From NCBI GenBank assembly GCA_007922305.1, contig ML677374.1:14069511-14133510 (forward strand): a stretch of DNA of 64,000 bases, written 5' to 3'. A program made the position numbers and the translations under genes. Positions 46,371-58,378 of the stretch are shown here, one piece after another. Under the pieces are notes generated by a model. That model was not told where the DNA came from. It did not search any database and worked only from the letters and a program-made list of their open reading frames with translations. The stretch is from Dermatemys mawii (lineage: Eukaryota; Chordata; Testudines; Dermatemydidae). Position 1 is the first letter of the stretch. Every line of letters begins with the position of its first letter.

Positions 46371-48028
46371 ACAATGGCCTCTCTCTGGCCTCCTAGCTGG
46401 CAGTCTCTGCAAAGAAATCAAGGGGTAAATGGGCCATGAAGCCTGTCCTCCCCTCTCATCTTCTACCATGGGCCATGATGGAGTATAGACATATTGGCAG
46501 GGCAGCAGGGGACAGGATGGGAAGGGAGGGCTGGGAAACATGCATTACTGTGCTACGCACCATGCACAAAGTTGATTCTCTGAGCTGGTCAGTCAGACAC
46601 ATTTCATCACCATGAAATTCAATCCACATTTTTAACAAAACATTACCCACAAGAAAATAAGAAATCTATTTCTCATTTGTAATGGGGCCATTCAAGGCAC
46701 AGGGGACTGGGTGAGGCACGGAGAGATGCAGCAATCTGTAAGTCACAGATTCTGTGCACATGAGTGCAAAGTAATTGTCTATCCACTAAGCTCCTTCCTC
46801 CCCCATTTTATATACACAGGCTTTCAGAGCACCGAAGAGAAGGCTGAAATGTGGGTGAACGCCTGGGATAATTAGTGACTGATGCTTTACAGAAGATGAC
46901 AGCTAATTTTTCCATTTAAGGAGATTTCTATCAAATCTGCAGAAGTACATACTTAGATTAGACATAGTTCAACATTATCTCCTCCCATTTCACGTTTGCT
47001 TTTTGCTTTTGCTTAGCAATGCCTTGCAATCTGTTTCCAAGAACCATGTGCCCTCCAGGGCGTGCTGGTGTATTCCCTCACAACTGAGAAGGGCTTTCTA
47101 ACTCTTTACTACAAACGTATCATATGAGGTAAGGGAGATTCCAAAGGTAGGTCTGTCTTTTACATTGTGTTCATAGAAGTGAAGGATTAATAGTGCTCGA
47201 TGGAGTATGATAGGGCAGGCAGATACCAGACAAGTTTGCTCTCCCTGACATGAACACACCTGTTATCCTAATCCTGGGCTACCACGGAGCTCTGCTAATC
47301 CACCACAGGTATGATATGAAACTCATAACTACATCTCTAAGGCTCCCACACACTGCATAGTGGTTTTGCAATATGGGTTAACCCCCACCAAATAACTCTC
47401 CCTTTGTGATCCCAGTCTGGATTGGAACCCAGGTCCTCCAGGGCAATAGCATCAAAGATTAGTGTAGTAAAATGGCTTATTCACTCCCTCCACTGAACAA
47501 ACATGTTAGTGTGCACCTGCTGCTCTGTCCTACTTCTCAGAAGAGAAGAAAGCACATATAGAATATGTCACCACAGCCTAAGAATCCAGGGGCCTCTTGT
47601 TTTAAGTTAAAAGTGCAGATACTATTGGCTTCAAGAGGCTGTTATGTACACACAAGTAGCTATCCTTTGTGTCAGTATTCCCACAATGGCACCTTCCATT
47701 AAATACTTGCCCTGGCTATTTCTCTTGGAGCCTTTGCTGCTAAGAAGTATTGCGAGTGTGCTATCTTCCAGATAAAGCCACTGTCAGGTCCACTTTTCAT
47801 CTGCTACTATCTCAATTTTCCATCTCTTTCTCCTCATATTATCTAGAGCACAGTATCCACAATTTTCAGCCTTCATACCCATCCATCTCTTTTACCAGTC
47901 TCTGATCTGTGCAGCCATGCACTAAACACAGCCTTTTAACGCCTCTCCTCCTCAACATACAGACCCCCTCACCCACCGCAGGTACCTGTCTGCCACAAAA
48001 GAATTGATCTATCCTGGAGGACTATGAT
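46371..48028. other. Intronic sequence, with a candidate conserved segment
   Basis: No mobile element recognised. 46860-47060 is repeat-free, with ctaatttttccatttaagga and gcaatgccttgcaatctg; it might be conserved noncoding DNA but this is a guess. The last eight bases are the hAT target duplication. Confidence 0.35.
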
Positions 48029-48364
48029 TAAGGAAAAGATTATGTCACAGAAGTTGCAGATTCCGTGACTTTGAGAGACCCCCAGGACACTTTCCACTTC
48101 AGAACCCGGGGCGGCAGGGCTGGAGCTGTCAGTGGTCCTGCAGCTCTGAGGTGCCAGAGTTATCAGCTGCCATGGGCAGTGTGTGCTGGACCCCCCTTAA
48201 GCAGGGCTCGGGCTCTCATCCCAGCCCACTTGGGTTTCAGTTGTCCCCTCGTCAGTCCCGACCTCCCATTATTTTTAGTAAAAGTCACAGACAGGTTTTT
48301 GTTTATTGATCGCGACCTGTCTGTTATTTTTGGTAGAAGTCACTGTGACAAAATCTTAATCCTA
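48029..48364. mobile_element. hAT-type non-autonomous element, 336 bp
   Basis: The left end taaggaaaagattatgtcac and the reverse complement of the right end, taggattaagattttgtcac, match at 15 of 20. The flanks are actatgat (48021-48028) and cctatgat (48365-48372), an 8-bp duplication with one change. The 174-codon frame at 48065-48589 runs out through this edge and is a shadow. Confidence 0.8.
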
Positions 48365-49177
48365 CCTATGATGTGCTGCTTTAATGTATTATGCATGTTG
48401 CAAATAAATCAGAAGAGCCCATTTATAGGAGCTCCTTTCATATCCCCATATGGCCCGAGGGAGGCATCTCTTCTGTGGCTGAGGTCTGAGGGCATACTAC
48501 TGCAAGGCTGCCAAAGCAGTTGCCTGGAACCCCCTTGTGTTTTCTTCTGCAGCTATTTAAAGCAGCCACTGCAGCCTTCAGCATATTGATTCTAATCACG
48601 GCTACTTTCTACTTCAAGCAAGGCTAGAAAGGGGCTGTTTCTCCCTAGCCTAGCACTCCTCATTGACTGGAAACATCCTTTTACTGTGGACAAAACACTC
48701 CAACACCTCCCTGCTACTGCTATCTATGAGACAAATGCACCAGCAATAAGGGACATTTCATTCAGGATCATGGTCAGCGGCAGTTGGAAATGATCAAGCG
48801 TGCACAGCTGACAGAGGGTTGCATTAGTTATTCCAAGCAACATATCTGCAAATTCATCTGGCTGACAAGGCAAGTGGCTTTTGTACAGTTAATTAATAAA
48901 GCACATATGCATTCGAGAGGAAGAGCTGTGTGAGGTCCAGAAAGCTTGTTAATGACTCCCGGAGTCACGTGTGGCATTGTTAGGTACTAGAGGGAGAAAA
49001 AAAAGCAATGGATTGCCATAGGACATATTTAAATGTGTGTGTGCATATATATTTTAAAACGTGTTCTATTATAGGTTTTTTAAAAATATGTCCTATTATA
49101 GTTCCATTGCCGATATACCATCTAAGTACCTGTGTACCTTCTGTGTGCATGTATGTATGCACATTTAGGAGAGATTA
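48365..49177. other. Intronic sequence, nothing recognised
   Basis: The segment 48730-48970 is repeat-free with cagttaattaataaagcaca, and could be a regulatory element; not testable here. Confidence 0.4.
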
Positions 49178-49285
49178 TTGTGTAATGGCTAAAGTAGGGT
49201 ACGAGAGTCAGGACTACTCACTCCATTCCCAGCCTCTCATTAAATTACTGTGCGACGTTGGACAAGTCATTTAACCACTCAACAG
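49178..49285 (+). repeat. tRNA-derived SINE fragment
   Basis: The head (gtgtaatggctaaagtaggg, tacgagagtcaggactactc) and core (cgttggacaagtcatttaac) are in sense orientation. Confidence 0.6.
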
Positions 49286-49869
49286 TGTGAAGTCTCAGCT
49301 AGTAGAGGATAATAATTTGTTTACCAGGTGTTGTGCATCTTGGTTAATAAATGCCTGGGAACTACTTAGGGATCCTCAGATGAAAGGTGATAGAGGAGGG
49401 GAAAGAATAATGATGAGACACAAAATAAGGGAATATATTTTCTTGTTATTAAAAGAGAGTCTCTCTCTCAGGTTAAGGCAGTCTTTATTTCTGTATTTCT
49501 ATAACTCTCTCTGGTCTGTTTTAATCATTTTCAATCTTGAGACTTTTTTGGGACTGCAGGAAGGTGATAAATCAGACTGAGGCTATGCCAAGGAAACATA
49601 AAGGGCCCTCTCTGCTCAAAGCAAATCACAGAGCATGCAGCAAACCTGATCTCAGAGTAAATAGCATTCTGGGCATCTGTGATAGGGCAAAGCCAAAATG
49701 CCTGTGTTCATTGGTGCTCTGAACAAACAAAAGCCTGGGATCTACCAGGTGAAGGGGGTGGGGAGAGAAATCTCTTGTGAGAAAATTCACCAGAGTGAGC
49801 AGTCAGGATCTGATAGCTTTGATGAGCCCTTCAGTGAGTAGTCCTTTAACATCACTGAAACTTCATGAG
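49286..49869. other. Intronic sequence, nothing recognised
   Basis: Short unique stretch between SINE copies. Confidence 0.5.
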
Positions 49870-50070
49870 TTATAACAGTTTTAATCTATAGATAACAAAG
49901 TTCTTTGCAAAGGCAATCAACATCATTATCCTCATTATACAGATGGAGAAACTGAGACAGAGAGGGGAACTGATTTGCCCAAGGTCACCCAGCAAGCGTC
50001 AGAGCCACAAATAGAACCCAGTTGTCCTGCGTCCCAATCCAGTGCTCATCCACTAGGTCACACTGATTCC
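49870..50070 (-). repeat. tRNA-derived SINE, near full length (antisense)
   Basis: atggagaaactgagacagag, caaggtcacccagcaagcgt and the head ccagtgctcatccactaggt appear in order. Confidence 0.75.
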
Positions 50071-50174
50071 CCTAACAGTAGTGGCTGACCAGCACGAGGA
50101 AGGATTCTGCAATAGGGCCCTCTGTAGTTAGGGGAAAAAATAACTTTTAAAGGGACAGTCAAAATAATCATACT

Positions 50175-50400
50175 CCATCTTTCTCTAGCTCCTTTCAGCA
50201 AGCACCTTGTATCCAGCCTCCCAACACCCCCATGAGACAGGTACATCATCCATACTTTACAAAGGGGAAGACTGAGGCTCACTGAGACTGAGTGGCTTGC
50301 CCAACGCAACTGTACAGAAATCAGTGGCAAAGCTAAGGAAAGTACATAGATATCCTAGCTCCTAGCCCTGCACTCTAACTGCTAGATGACACTGTCTCCT
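50175..50400 (-). repeat. tRNA-derived SINE, second tandem copy (antisense)
   Basis: aaggggaagactgaggctca, tggcttgcccaacgcaactg and the head (ccctgcactctaactgctag) form a second, more diverged copy 100 bp from the first. Confidence 0.6.
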
Positions 50401-51499
50401 TCAATTCCATCTCTTCTGGAAACCAACACCACTCTAGCTCTAAACTCACTGCATTATATTACCAGGACAGGACTGACTACTATAAACTGTCCCTTAGAGA
50501 GTTCAATAATGACATCTTTAAAAAACACATGGGCAGTAGAATCTGGCAAAGACATAATTGTATCACCCCACCCCAGAACATGCAGAAACCTTTCAGTCGC
50601 CTCGCAAAGAAAGTTTTTTCATTTCTTAAAAATGAGACAGTACTAAAGTCTCCATTTCTCAGGGGTCAGACAAGACACGTTTTTTGAAAGTGCTGACAAC
50701 AGAGCCTGCTGTTCTTTAATTTATGATAATTATCAGAGCAAGAGGAAACAGAGGGATATATTCACTATGCATTTCAGGAGGAAATGCACTTAGGTGTGCC
50801 AGATAGAGGATTTTTCTCTTACTATGAAAAGTGGCTAAGAGCCCAATCCTATAAAATGTCTGTATTCAATGCAATGGCAGATGCAACTCTGACCAGTTAT
50901 TTGGGTGACTAAATATAGATTTTAGGAGTCTAACTTTAGGCATCCAAGTGTGGCCAGGCGTCACATACTGAAAAAGGTGCTCCAGTTGCTTAATCATCAA
51001 TACTGTACAGAATTAAAGAGCATGGATCTCCTAGGCGGAGAGGCATAGACATAGTGAGATGCATGTATGTGGTCTCTGAGTGAATCTGTAACAAAATGTC
51101 TACAGTTTAAACAAATGAAAATGATTTCTCTAACTCAGCCTGAAATCTGAAAGTCAATCAATGCCTTTTCTAGCTCACACATTAAAGGGTCTGCACTTAG
51201 AACTCATTTCAATCCTGTTAGTCATTTATGACAATTTAGAAATTCAAAAGGACATAATAGAACACCTAGATGAGTACGCTGTATGTGCATGGAAACATCA
51301 CAGCATAATGCACAGAAGAGTTTGAATGAAGAAAGCCACAAACAAGTCTCCCCATTCTCTCAGTGCCCTCCCCAGATACTCAGGATAACAGAGGGGCTCT
51401 GCATACTGCTCTAGCAGGCAGCAAATTTGGATCTGGTAGGGGCAAGGAACGTGAATTTAAGTTGTGGGCCCCGTACAGGGGACTCTTGAGTTGGGGCGA
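50401..51499. other. Intronic sequence, nothing recognised
   Basis: No exon or repeat terminus recognised. Confidence 0.45.
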
Positions 51500-52050
51500 A
51501 GAGATTATTTTACTTCTGTGTTTGGCACTGGTGTGACCACTGGTGGACTATTGTGTCTAGGTCTGATGTGCACAGTTCAAGAAGGAAGCTGATAAATTTG
51601 AGAGGATTCAAAGAAAAGTCGCAAGAATCATTAAAGGATTGGAAATCATGCCCTAAAGTGATAGACTCCAGGAGCTCCCTCTGTTTAGTTTAACAAAGAG
51701 AAGGTTATGGGTGATCTGATTATTAATATTTGTTCCCCATGTAATGTTAATGGGCTCTTCAGTCTAGCAGAGAAAGGTGTAACATGATCCAGTGGCTGGA
51801 AGTTGACCCTTGACAAATTCAGATTGGAAATAAGGCGTAACTTTTTAACGCTCAGAGTAATTAACCATTAGAACAACTTACCAAGGGTTATGATGTATTC
51901 TCCATCTCTGTTTTTAAATCAGGATAGGATGTTTGTCTAACGTATCTGCTCTAGGAATTATTTTGGGGAAGTCCGAAGTCTGTGTTCTACAGGAAGTCAG
52001 ATTAGATGACCACAATAGTCCCTTCTTGCCTTGGAATCTATGAATATGGA
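51500..52050 (+). mobile_element. CR1/L3-like LINE 3' portion, diverged
   Basis: Phrases in order: ttgagaggattcaaagaaaa, cgcaagaatcattaaaggat, tagactccaggagctccctc, ggaaataaggcgtaactttt, and the tail gtcagattagatgaccacaa to gccttggaatctatgaat. This is the usual 3' series of CR1-type LINEs in a more diverged subfamily than the 41150 copy. Confidence 0.7.
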
Positions 52051-54345
52051 AAATAAACTAACGTAAGCCTTTTCCCCTTACCAGGGGAACTCCAGTGAAA
52101 GCATTCTCCTGAGTCCTGACTGCAGCTTTGCCCATACCATGAAGAGGTGGTCTCTCAAATATGCAAACTGCAGGTCATTAGGGTTTAACAGGTGAAAGCC
52201 AACTGCTGAAACTCCACCCAGACATCAACAGGCACCATCAAGCAGGAGGAAAGTAATCTGTTCGCTAAAGAAAGAAGATATAACTGATATACCTTTTTAG
52301 ATAATGCTTTCTTAGCCAGAAGGCTGAGAAGCGATATACTCTTCACAGGCGCTCTTATGAAATGAATGCGATGGTGCCATCTTTAGATAGCAACTGCAAT
52401 TTAAGGTGGAGATTTTCAAAATCAGACAGGGAATTTGGCATCCAATCAATCCACTAATATGGCATTAACTTTAATGGGAATTCTATGTCCAAATCCCTTT
52501 GGCAGCTTTGGAAACCTCAGTCTAAATCCTTTGCTATGATTAGACACCAGTGGTTAAACAAGCAGTCTCGGACATTTCAAAGGTCTGCCTGAAATTTCCA
52601 CCCATAAAATATTGAGCAATTTCCTACTCCTTCTAGTTTTGGTGATAGGAAGAAAAAGAAAAAACAGCAAGAAATGGCTTTTAAGAAGGAAGAAGATGCT
52701 GTAAATAAGGCCACTTCATAGCACCACTATGAGCCATTAAAGCCAACAGCCATGTCAGTGTATTCATCAGACTCTGATGGGTCTAGCACTAAGCATGCAG
52801 TTTCACTTTCCTGGACCTGGAAAGGAGGATGTAAGCAGAGGAGGAGTGAGGTGAACCCACAAAGGATGTTACTTCACCAATGTTGTATGTTCTCGGAAAG
52901 AGGGAGAAATCCTCTGCTCCCCACCCCATGCCCTGTGCTAGCCATACGTTCATTACAATAACCTGTAATTAATAATAAGCAAAAACCCACAGCAAAAGGT
53001 CACCTTGGCGTTCTCTCTGGCATTTCCCCTGTGGAATTAACACCAACCTCCTCTGGACCTAGCCAAGAAAGACCTTCTAGCTTCTGGGGACATAAAAAAG
53101 CTGCAAAACGTAGAAGCTACTAAAAAGCAAAAGCTCCTATGTTAGTGCACGTGGCTGACCTGAAATGCAAATATGGTAGTAAAAAGACATTGCTACCCCT
53201 GGCATATACTATAATAGGTCATGCATTCTTACAGGGCACTCGGTGAGTCTCAAGACGACTGTTCAGATTCTGAAGCGCTGTTATCTAACTTATCTTTAGC
53301 CCTTATGACTGAACACCTGACCATGGATTAGGAATAGCGGAGTTCTCAATCCAAAAATCAGTTTAGCGGTATTTTAATGCACCATAACAACTTTGAAATG
53401 TCAGGTCAAATCTGAGCCATCTTGCAAATCTAAGGAGAGTTACCTTTCCTGTAGAACACAGAAACATGCCTCAGTCTAACAGGATTGTGTCTGGCTATTC
53501 ACACATTAGAGATGGAAACAGTTTGTCAGATCACAGTCTGTTCCTTTTCCAGGGTTGAATATGGATGTGCAATAATGGACATAGCAAAGATATCAAACAA
53601 TACTAGACAGAATCTCAGCCAACACACAGAGACCTCACATTCTAAGATAGAGTCCTAGCAAATACAGCCATATACAAGATGTGATAAGGGATAGTATGTA
53701 TGCCAAAGGAAAAAAGTAAGTAGAGGTCAGAAAAAAGCTGTTCCCTCAAATCAGTTTGTCAAGTATTACAGGTCTTTTTAAATAGCAATTTCAAACAAAG
53801 GTCTTCACCCATCTTCCCCAATTGCTTCCAGATTAAATTATGTTTCCATTTAGTGATTTTGCTTTTGTGTTCCTTATTTTGATCACACTGCTCACATTTT
53901 AAGATGGAGCTTTGACTTTTGGGAAATCACAACGGCTGTACACATTGTGAATCCAAAACCAGGCACAGTGGCCAATCCGCTCTCTGTACAGAAATCAGCA
54001 CTTTTACTGTAATTGCCTATATATAAATATAAATGCGCACACATACATTATCCAGACTGTGTGTCCCTGGCAACTTTCATTTTTGTTATTTAGTTAGTTG
54101 CATTGCTATCAATGCTCTAGTACAGATAAGACAAACAGGATTGGGTGGGGGTGAAATGGTGTAGGAAAAGGAGTGGAAGGTGAAAATGAGGCCAAGAGAA
54201 ATTTCTTGCAATGATGTTTGACAATCTGGACTCCAAGGCAGGCCATTAATTTATCTCTTTGCAGAAGGATTACATGGAACTGCCATATCTTGTTCCCATG
54301 GGAGAAGAGGTATGACTGTCATATCTTCAGAGATGACAAGGATAC
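52051..54345. other. Intronic sequence, nothing recognised
   Basis: 52410-52530 contains phrases seen in old amniote repeats (gagattttcaaaatcagaca) but no termini. No exon recognised. Confidence 0.4.
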
Positions 54346-54353
54346 CTATGAGG

Positions 54354-55040
54354 AGGGCCCTACCAAATTCACAGTTCATTTTGGTCAATTTCACAGTCAT
54401 GGGAATTTTAGAAGAGTTGTAATTGTAGGAGTCCTGACTCAAAAAGGAGATATGAGGGGAGTCACCAGGTTATTGCAGGACATGTTGCAGTACAGTTACC
54501 CTTACTTCTGCGCTGCTGCTGGCGCCGCCTTGAGAGCTGGGCATCTGGAGAACGATGGCTGCTCTGAAGGCAGAGCTACCGCCAGCAGCAGCACTGAAAT
54601 ACAGATGACTTGGTAAGGTATTTCCATCCTTACTTCTGCACTATTCCCTGCAGAGCTGGGCCCTCAGCCAGCAGCCGCCACTCTCCAGATGCCCAACTCT
54701 CAAGGCAGCAACACAGAAGTAAGGGTGGCAACGTATGGTATTGCCACCCTTATTGGTGGGGCGCTGCCTTCAGAGCTGGGTGCCGGGCCAACAGCCAACG
54801 CTCTCCAACTGCCCAGCTCTGAAGCCAGCGCAGAAGTAAAAGTGCCAATACTGTGACCTCATTAAAATAACCGTGCAACACCCCGCCCCCCAAAACTCCC
54901 TTTTGGGTCAGGACCCCCAATTTGAGAAACACTGGTCTTCCCCGTGAAATCTGTTTAGTATGCGGTAAAAGCACACAACAGGCCAGAGTTCACGATCCGT
55001 GACGCATTTTTTCACAGCCATGAATTTGGTAGGGCCCTAA
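54354..55040. mobile_element. hAT-type long-inverted-repeat element, 687 bp
   Basis: The ends are agggccctaccaaattcaca and tgaatttggtagggcccta. The flanks ctatgagg (54346-54353) and ctatgcgg (55041-55048) form an 8-bp duplication with one mismatch. The arms are complementary for roughly 300 bp: cttctgcgctgctgctggcg on the left faces gccagcgcagaagtaaaagt on the right, and the sequence tcctgactcaaaaaggag faces its counterpart ctcccttttgggtcaggac. The centre repeats the GC-rich block (cagagctgggc) several times. Confidence 0.85.
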
Positions 55041-56212
55041 CTATGCGGTACAAGAAATGAAGAATTATGAAAAATAGGTGGCACTCATCTTTCCTCCTGT
55101 TTTTTGCATAACTTTTCCAGGTTGTTGTGTTTTTTTAAACACTGATTTTTACTGTTGTATGGGGGGAGCTCATCAGGCAAGTCACCTAAGGTCTATGCAA
55201 GAGCTAGAGCTGCAGACATTGCTGAAGGATCCTGCTGTGTGTCAAGGGCACAATACTCCATTAAGCTAAACACAACAAAAGAGTAAGGGACAAAAAACAA
55301 AGACGAAATTGCTGAAAAACACAAAAACAAGTGGCATTTTCCTACCAGGCCTCATCATATTTGCTTGTTAGTTCTGAGTCTATATTTTGTGCTCCATTCA
55401 TTTCCTTTGTAAAGAAAATTGCTACTTGTAATATTTCCTCTCCTCCAGTGCTGTGCGCAGCTGTAGTGAGACCTCTGAACATTTTCTGGGGGCTGAGGTG
55501 ATATGTAGAGGAACTTCTACATGAAGCAATGGTATCTCATGAAGAAAGGGTCAAGTTAAGGACTGATTGGCTGCTGGAGCTCTGAATTGCTTTTCTTTGG
55601 CCAATTTACAGCTGGCCCTTTAATGTTGTATTCGTGTAGGCTTCTGATCATTTAATTTATTTACTAGACATTACGAAAACTGAATAGGCATCTCAGGGCC
55701 AATCTTATGATCTGCACAATTTAGCTCTTACGAAGCCAAAGGGGAGATGTGGCCATGAGGTGCCTCCCCTCTAGTTGAGTTGTGGAAAAGGGAGGCTCTG
55801 ATTGGTCTAGGCCCTGCATTAGGGCACTGGTATCGTTCTCCCTGGTGCCGCAAGCAGACACTTGTCTGGCTTCAGCTTCAGCCCTGACCAAGATATAGAT
55901 GCTGCCTCAGCCTGCAACTTTTTAAAGAAACAACACCAGTGCTCTCAGCTCTTGTGATTTTATTGACAGTCTCCTGATATCTGGTGTTTTCTTAAAGCCC
56001 CAGTTCCTGATGTTAAGTGATTATGGGAGCATCTCAACTTCCATTAAAAATACAAACCCTAGGTTTCTAGCCCTTGTGGATGTGGAGAAAAGGTTGAAAG
56101 CATGTCCCCTCAGTACCCCAAACCCAGAAAGCACATAAGAACCCTATTTACTTGTAAATCTCATGATTTGTTGCAGGCCTGACCCAGGATGTCTGACTAC
56201 CTGGGGTTGGCA
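55041..56212. other. Intronic sequence, nothing recognised
   Basis: After the duplicated ctatgcgg no further feature was identified. Confidence 0.45.
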
Positions 56213-56455
56213 ATATTATTAATTATTAATTAATATTATTATTTGCCTGGAAGTAGCACCTAGAAGCCCCCTGTCTCTAGGATGGTAGGTGCTGTACAAA
56301 CTGAGAACAAGACAGTGATCATTGCTCCAAAGCTCTTACAATCTAAATATAAGACAAGAGAGAACAAGTGGCCAGAAAGATAGACCAACCAGAGGAGCAC
56401 AAGGAAACAATGAGATAATATTATTTGGTACTGTAGGCAGTGGTCTCAATACTGC
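56213..56455 (+). repeat. Dispersed repeat (tattatttgcctgg family)
   Basis: The A/T run is followed by cacctagaagccccctgtct, gtgctgtacaaactgagaac, gctcttacaatctaaatata, agacaagagagaacaagtgg and acaaggaaacaatgagataa, in the same order as the 26340 copy but longer. It serves as a reference for that family. Confidence 0.7.
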
Positions 56456-56552
56456 AACTTTCCCTAGGTCTGATTCTTTTCTCACTGAAACCAATATAAA
56501 CCATAACTCCACTGACATCACCTGAACCATACTGGGGTAAAACACAAAGAAT
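56456..56552. other. Spacer, nothing recognised
   Basis: Short unique stretch. Confidence 0.4.
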
Positions 56553-56862
56553 ACATCCATACTGCAGCCAGGAGTGTTCTCCTCAGTGTGAGTAGACAGA
56601 CATGCACAAACTCTGATTGAGCTAGTATGCTAAAACCAGAAGTGCAGCTGGGGATAGCATAGGTGTCTGCTTAGGCTAGCTGCTCAGGTGTGTACCCAGG
56701 GGATTCGGGCGGGTTTGTATTCAGGCAGCGAGCCCGAGCTGCTGCCCATGATTCCTCCAACTACACTGCTATTTTTAGCACACTAGCTAGCGTGAGCAGA
56801 GCCTGCATGTCTCTTTACTCTCACTAGGAAGCACACACCCATCTGCAGTGTAGATGTACCCA
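56553..56862. mobile_element. hAT-type MITE, about 310 bp
   Basis: The left end catccatactgcagccagga and right end catctgcagtgtagatgtac are inverted repeats of the common type. Internal matched blocks (gcgagcccgagctgctgccc and ttttagcacactagctagcg) are typical of a large MITE. aaagaa-like flanks occur on both sides. Confidence 0.65.
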
Positions 56863-57599
56863 AAGAAATCAGGTCTCGTGCTTGCTTCTCTTCTACCAAA
56901 ACAGGGCTCAAGGCACATGCACTGTAGTAATTCCTGGGATTACAGTTAATCATCATGAACAACAATACAGATTTTATTTCAGCAGAGAGAAACCCAACGG
57001 TTGGGGTATCCATTATTCCTTCTAGTTATGCACAAGGAGGCTCTCTGCCTTTTACATGCTCTAAGCTGCATCCATTCCTTGTGATTTCTCCCTCCAGTTC
57101 CTTGATACTGACTGATACTTTCTGACAGAGGATATAATTCAAGTGCTGGCATCCTGTGTCATCCATCCATTTGTTTTTAAGAAAAATGCCTTTACCAAAA
57201 AAAACCTTGCAGGCATAATGCTGGGGAAGCTTCATGTTTTAATCCACAGTGACATCAGCCATGGATGTGAGGCATGATGAGAACTTAAACATGGAAATTA
57301 ATTTACTCATGAATTAAGGCTACATTCATTTGCGTGTGTTTGCTGCACAGGCACACCAGGAATAGCTTCCCAAGTGGGAAAAAGCCATGGGAATGGCAGT
57401 GTTTTCAAGGCAGTGAAAACAACCAGGGAAGGTTGATAGAAGGGTGTCTTCCTTCTGAAAAGCTATTTCAACCACCATGCAATGGATTTTTTACCATCTA
57501 CATCCCATCTTTGCTGCTAGTTGTCTTTCAAATAGCACACATTTCCAGCAGCAGACGGAACAACAAAACAACTATTCGGCTACCTCAGAGGAATATTGT
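56863..57599. other. Intronic sequence, nothing recognised
   Basis: No exon or mobile element end recognised. Confidence 0.45.
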
Positions 57600-57689
57600 G
57601 AGCCTTAAATACTTCATATTTGTAATGTGCTATAGAAGTGCTAGGCATCATCTGCATTTAACAGATGGAGAAATAGACTCAGAGGGTCT

Positions 57690-58282
57690 GTCTACACTGC
57701 AATGTCCAGGGTTAGCAGACCCTGGGTTTACCTAGGGCTTGAGCAGCTACTCTCATTTGCAACCCCAGATGAGGAATGGTTGAACCCAGGGCTCCAGCAT
57801 CTACATTGCATTATCTGAACCTGAGTCCAACCACCCATATATTCTAACACCCTCCCAAAATGTGGCCACACTTTGGGTGACCAGACAGCAAATGTGAAAA
57901 ATCGGGATGGGGTGGGGGGTAATAGGAGCTAATATAAGAAAAAGACCCCAAAATCGGGACTGTCCCTATAAAATCATGACATCTGGTCACCCTAGCCATA
58001 TTAGTCCTTTCGGAAAACTTGACTGTCCACCAAACTTGACTGTCCACAGGACAAAGAAAGTCAGCTCATGGTACTGTGGGATACTTTTGGTGGACTCCCA
58101 GTACAAGAGTCCAGCAGGGCTCAGTCTACACTGCAAAGCAATAGGGCTTGAACCCTGGGTTCAAGGTTCGGACCCTCCACCGCCTGGGACTGTGGGTCAG
58201 TGCAATTTGTATGTCAACATAAGGGGTTAGGCTTGAATCTGAGTTCAAACCCTGGGCTTACACTGCAGTGCAGGCATATCTA
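57690..58282. mobile_element. hAT-type element inserted in a SINE and itself interrupted
   Basis: The left end ggtctgtctacactgcaatg and right end cactgcagtgcaggcatatc are inverted repeats. Internal paired blocks (gaaccctgggttcaaggt) give a palindromic body. MITE copy 3 interrupts it at 57873. Removing that MITE leaves about 465 bp. Confidence 0.7.
57873..57994. mobile_element. hAT MITE, copy 3 (tagggtgacc family), 122 bp
   Basis: It starts ttgggtgaccagacagcaaa and ends acatctggtcaccct, then a. The flanks are gccacact (57865-57872) and gccatatt (57995-58002), an 8-bp duplication with two transitions, so this copy is older than copies 1 and 2. Confidence 0.8.
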
Positions 58283-58378
58283 GAGAGGTAAAGTGACTAG
58301 TCCCCCAGGACAGAGAGCTAGTCCACAGTAAAGTCAGTCATAGAACACAGGGAGCTCCTGCCTCCCAACCCCCTAGCT

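Larger units (their letters stand above)
57600..58378 (-). repeat. SINE (antisense) split by a hAT element
   Basis: The left half (tttaacagatggagaaatag, then actcagag) and right half (agagaggtaaagtgactag, then cacagggagctcctgcctcc) together form one antisense SINE. The 593-bp insertion lies between them. Confidence 0.65.

Noticed and set aside
48065..48589. 174-codon open frame on the plus strand
   Set aside because: The first half lies in the hAT element at 48029-48364 and the frame crosses its right edge into unrelated intron.
54218..54616. 132-codon open frame on the plus strand
   Set aside because: Most of it is the left arm of the hAT inverted repeat at 54354-55040.
57844..58047. Peptides resembling DFIGTVPILGSF recurring at 9938-10225 and here
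   Set aside because: The similarity is explained by copies of the same MITE read on the minus strand, not by a protein family.
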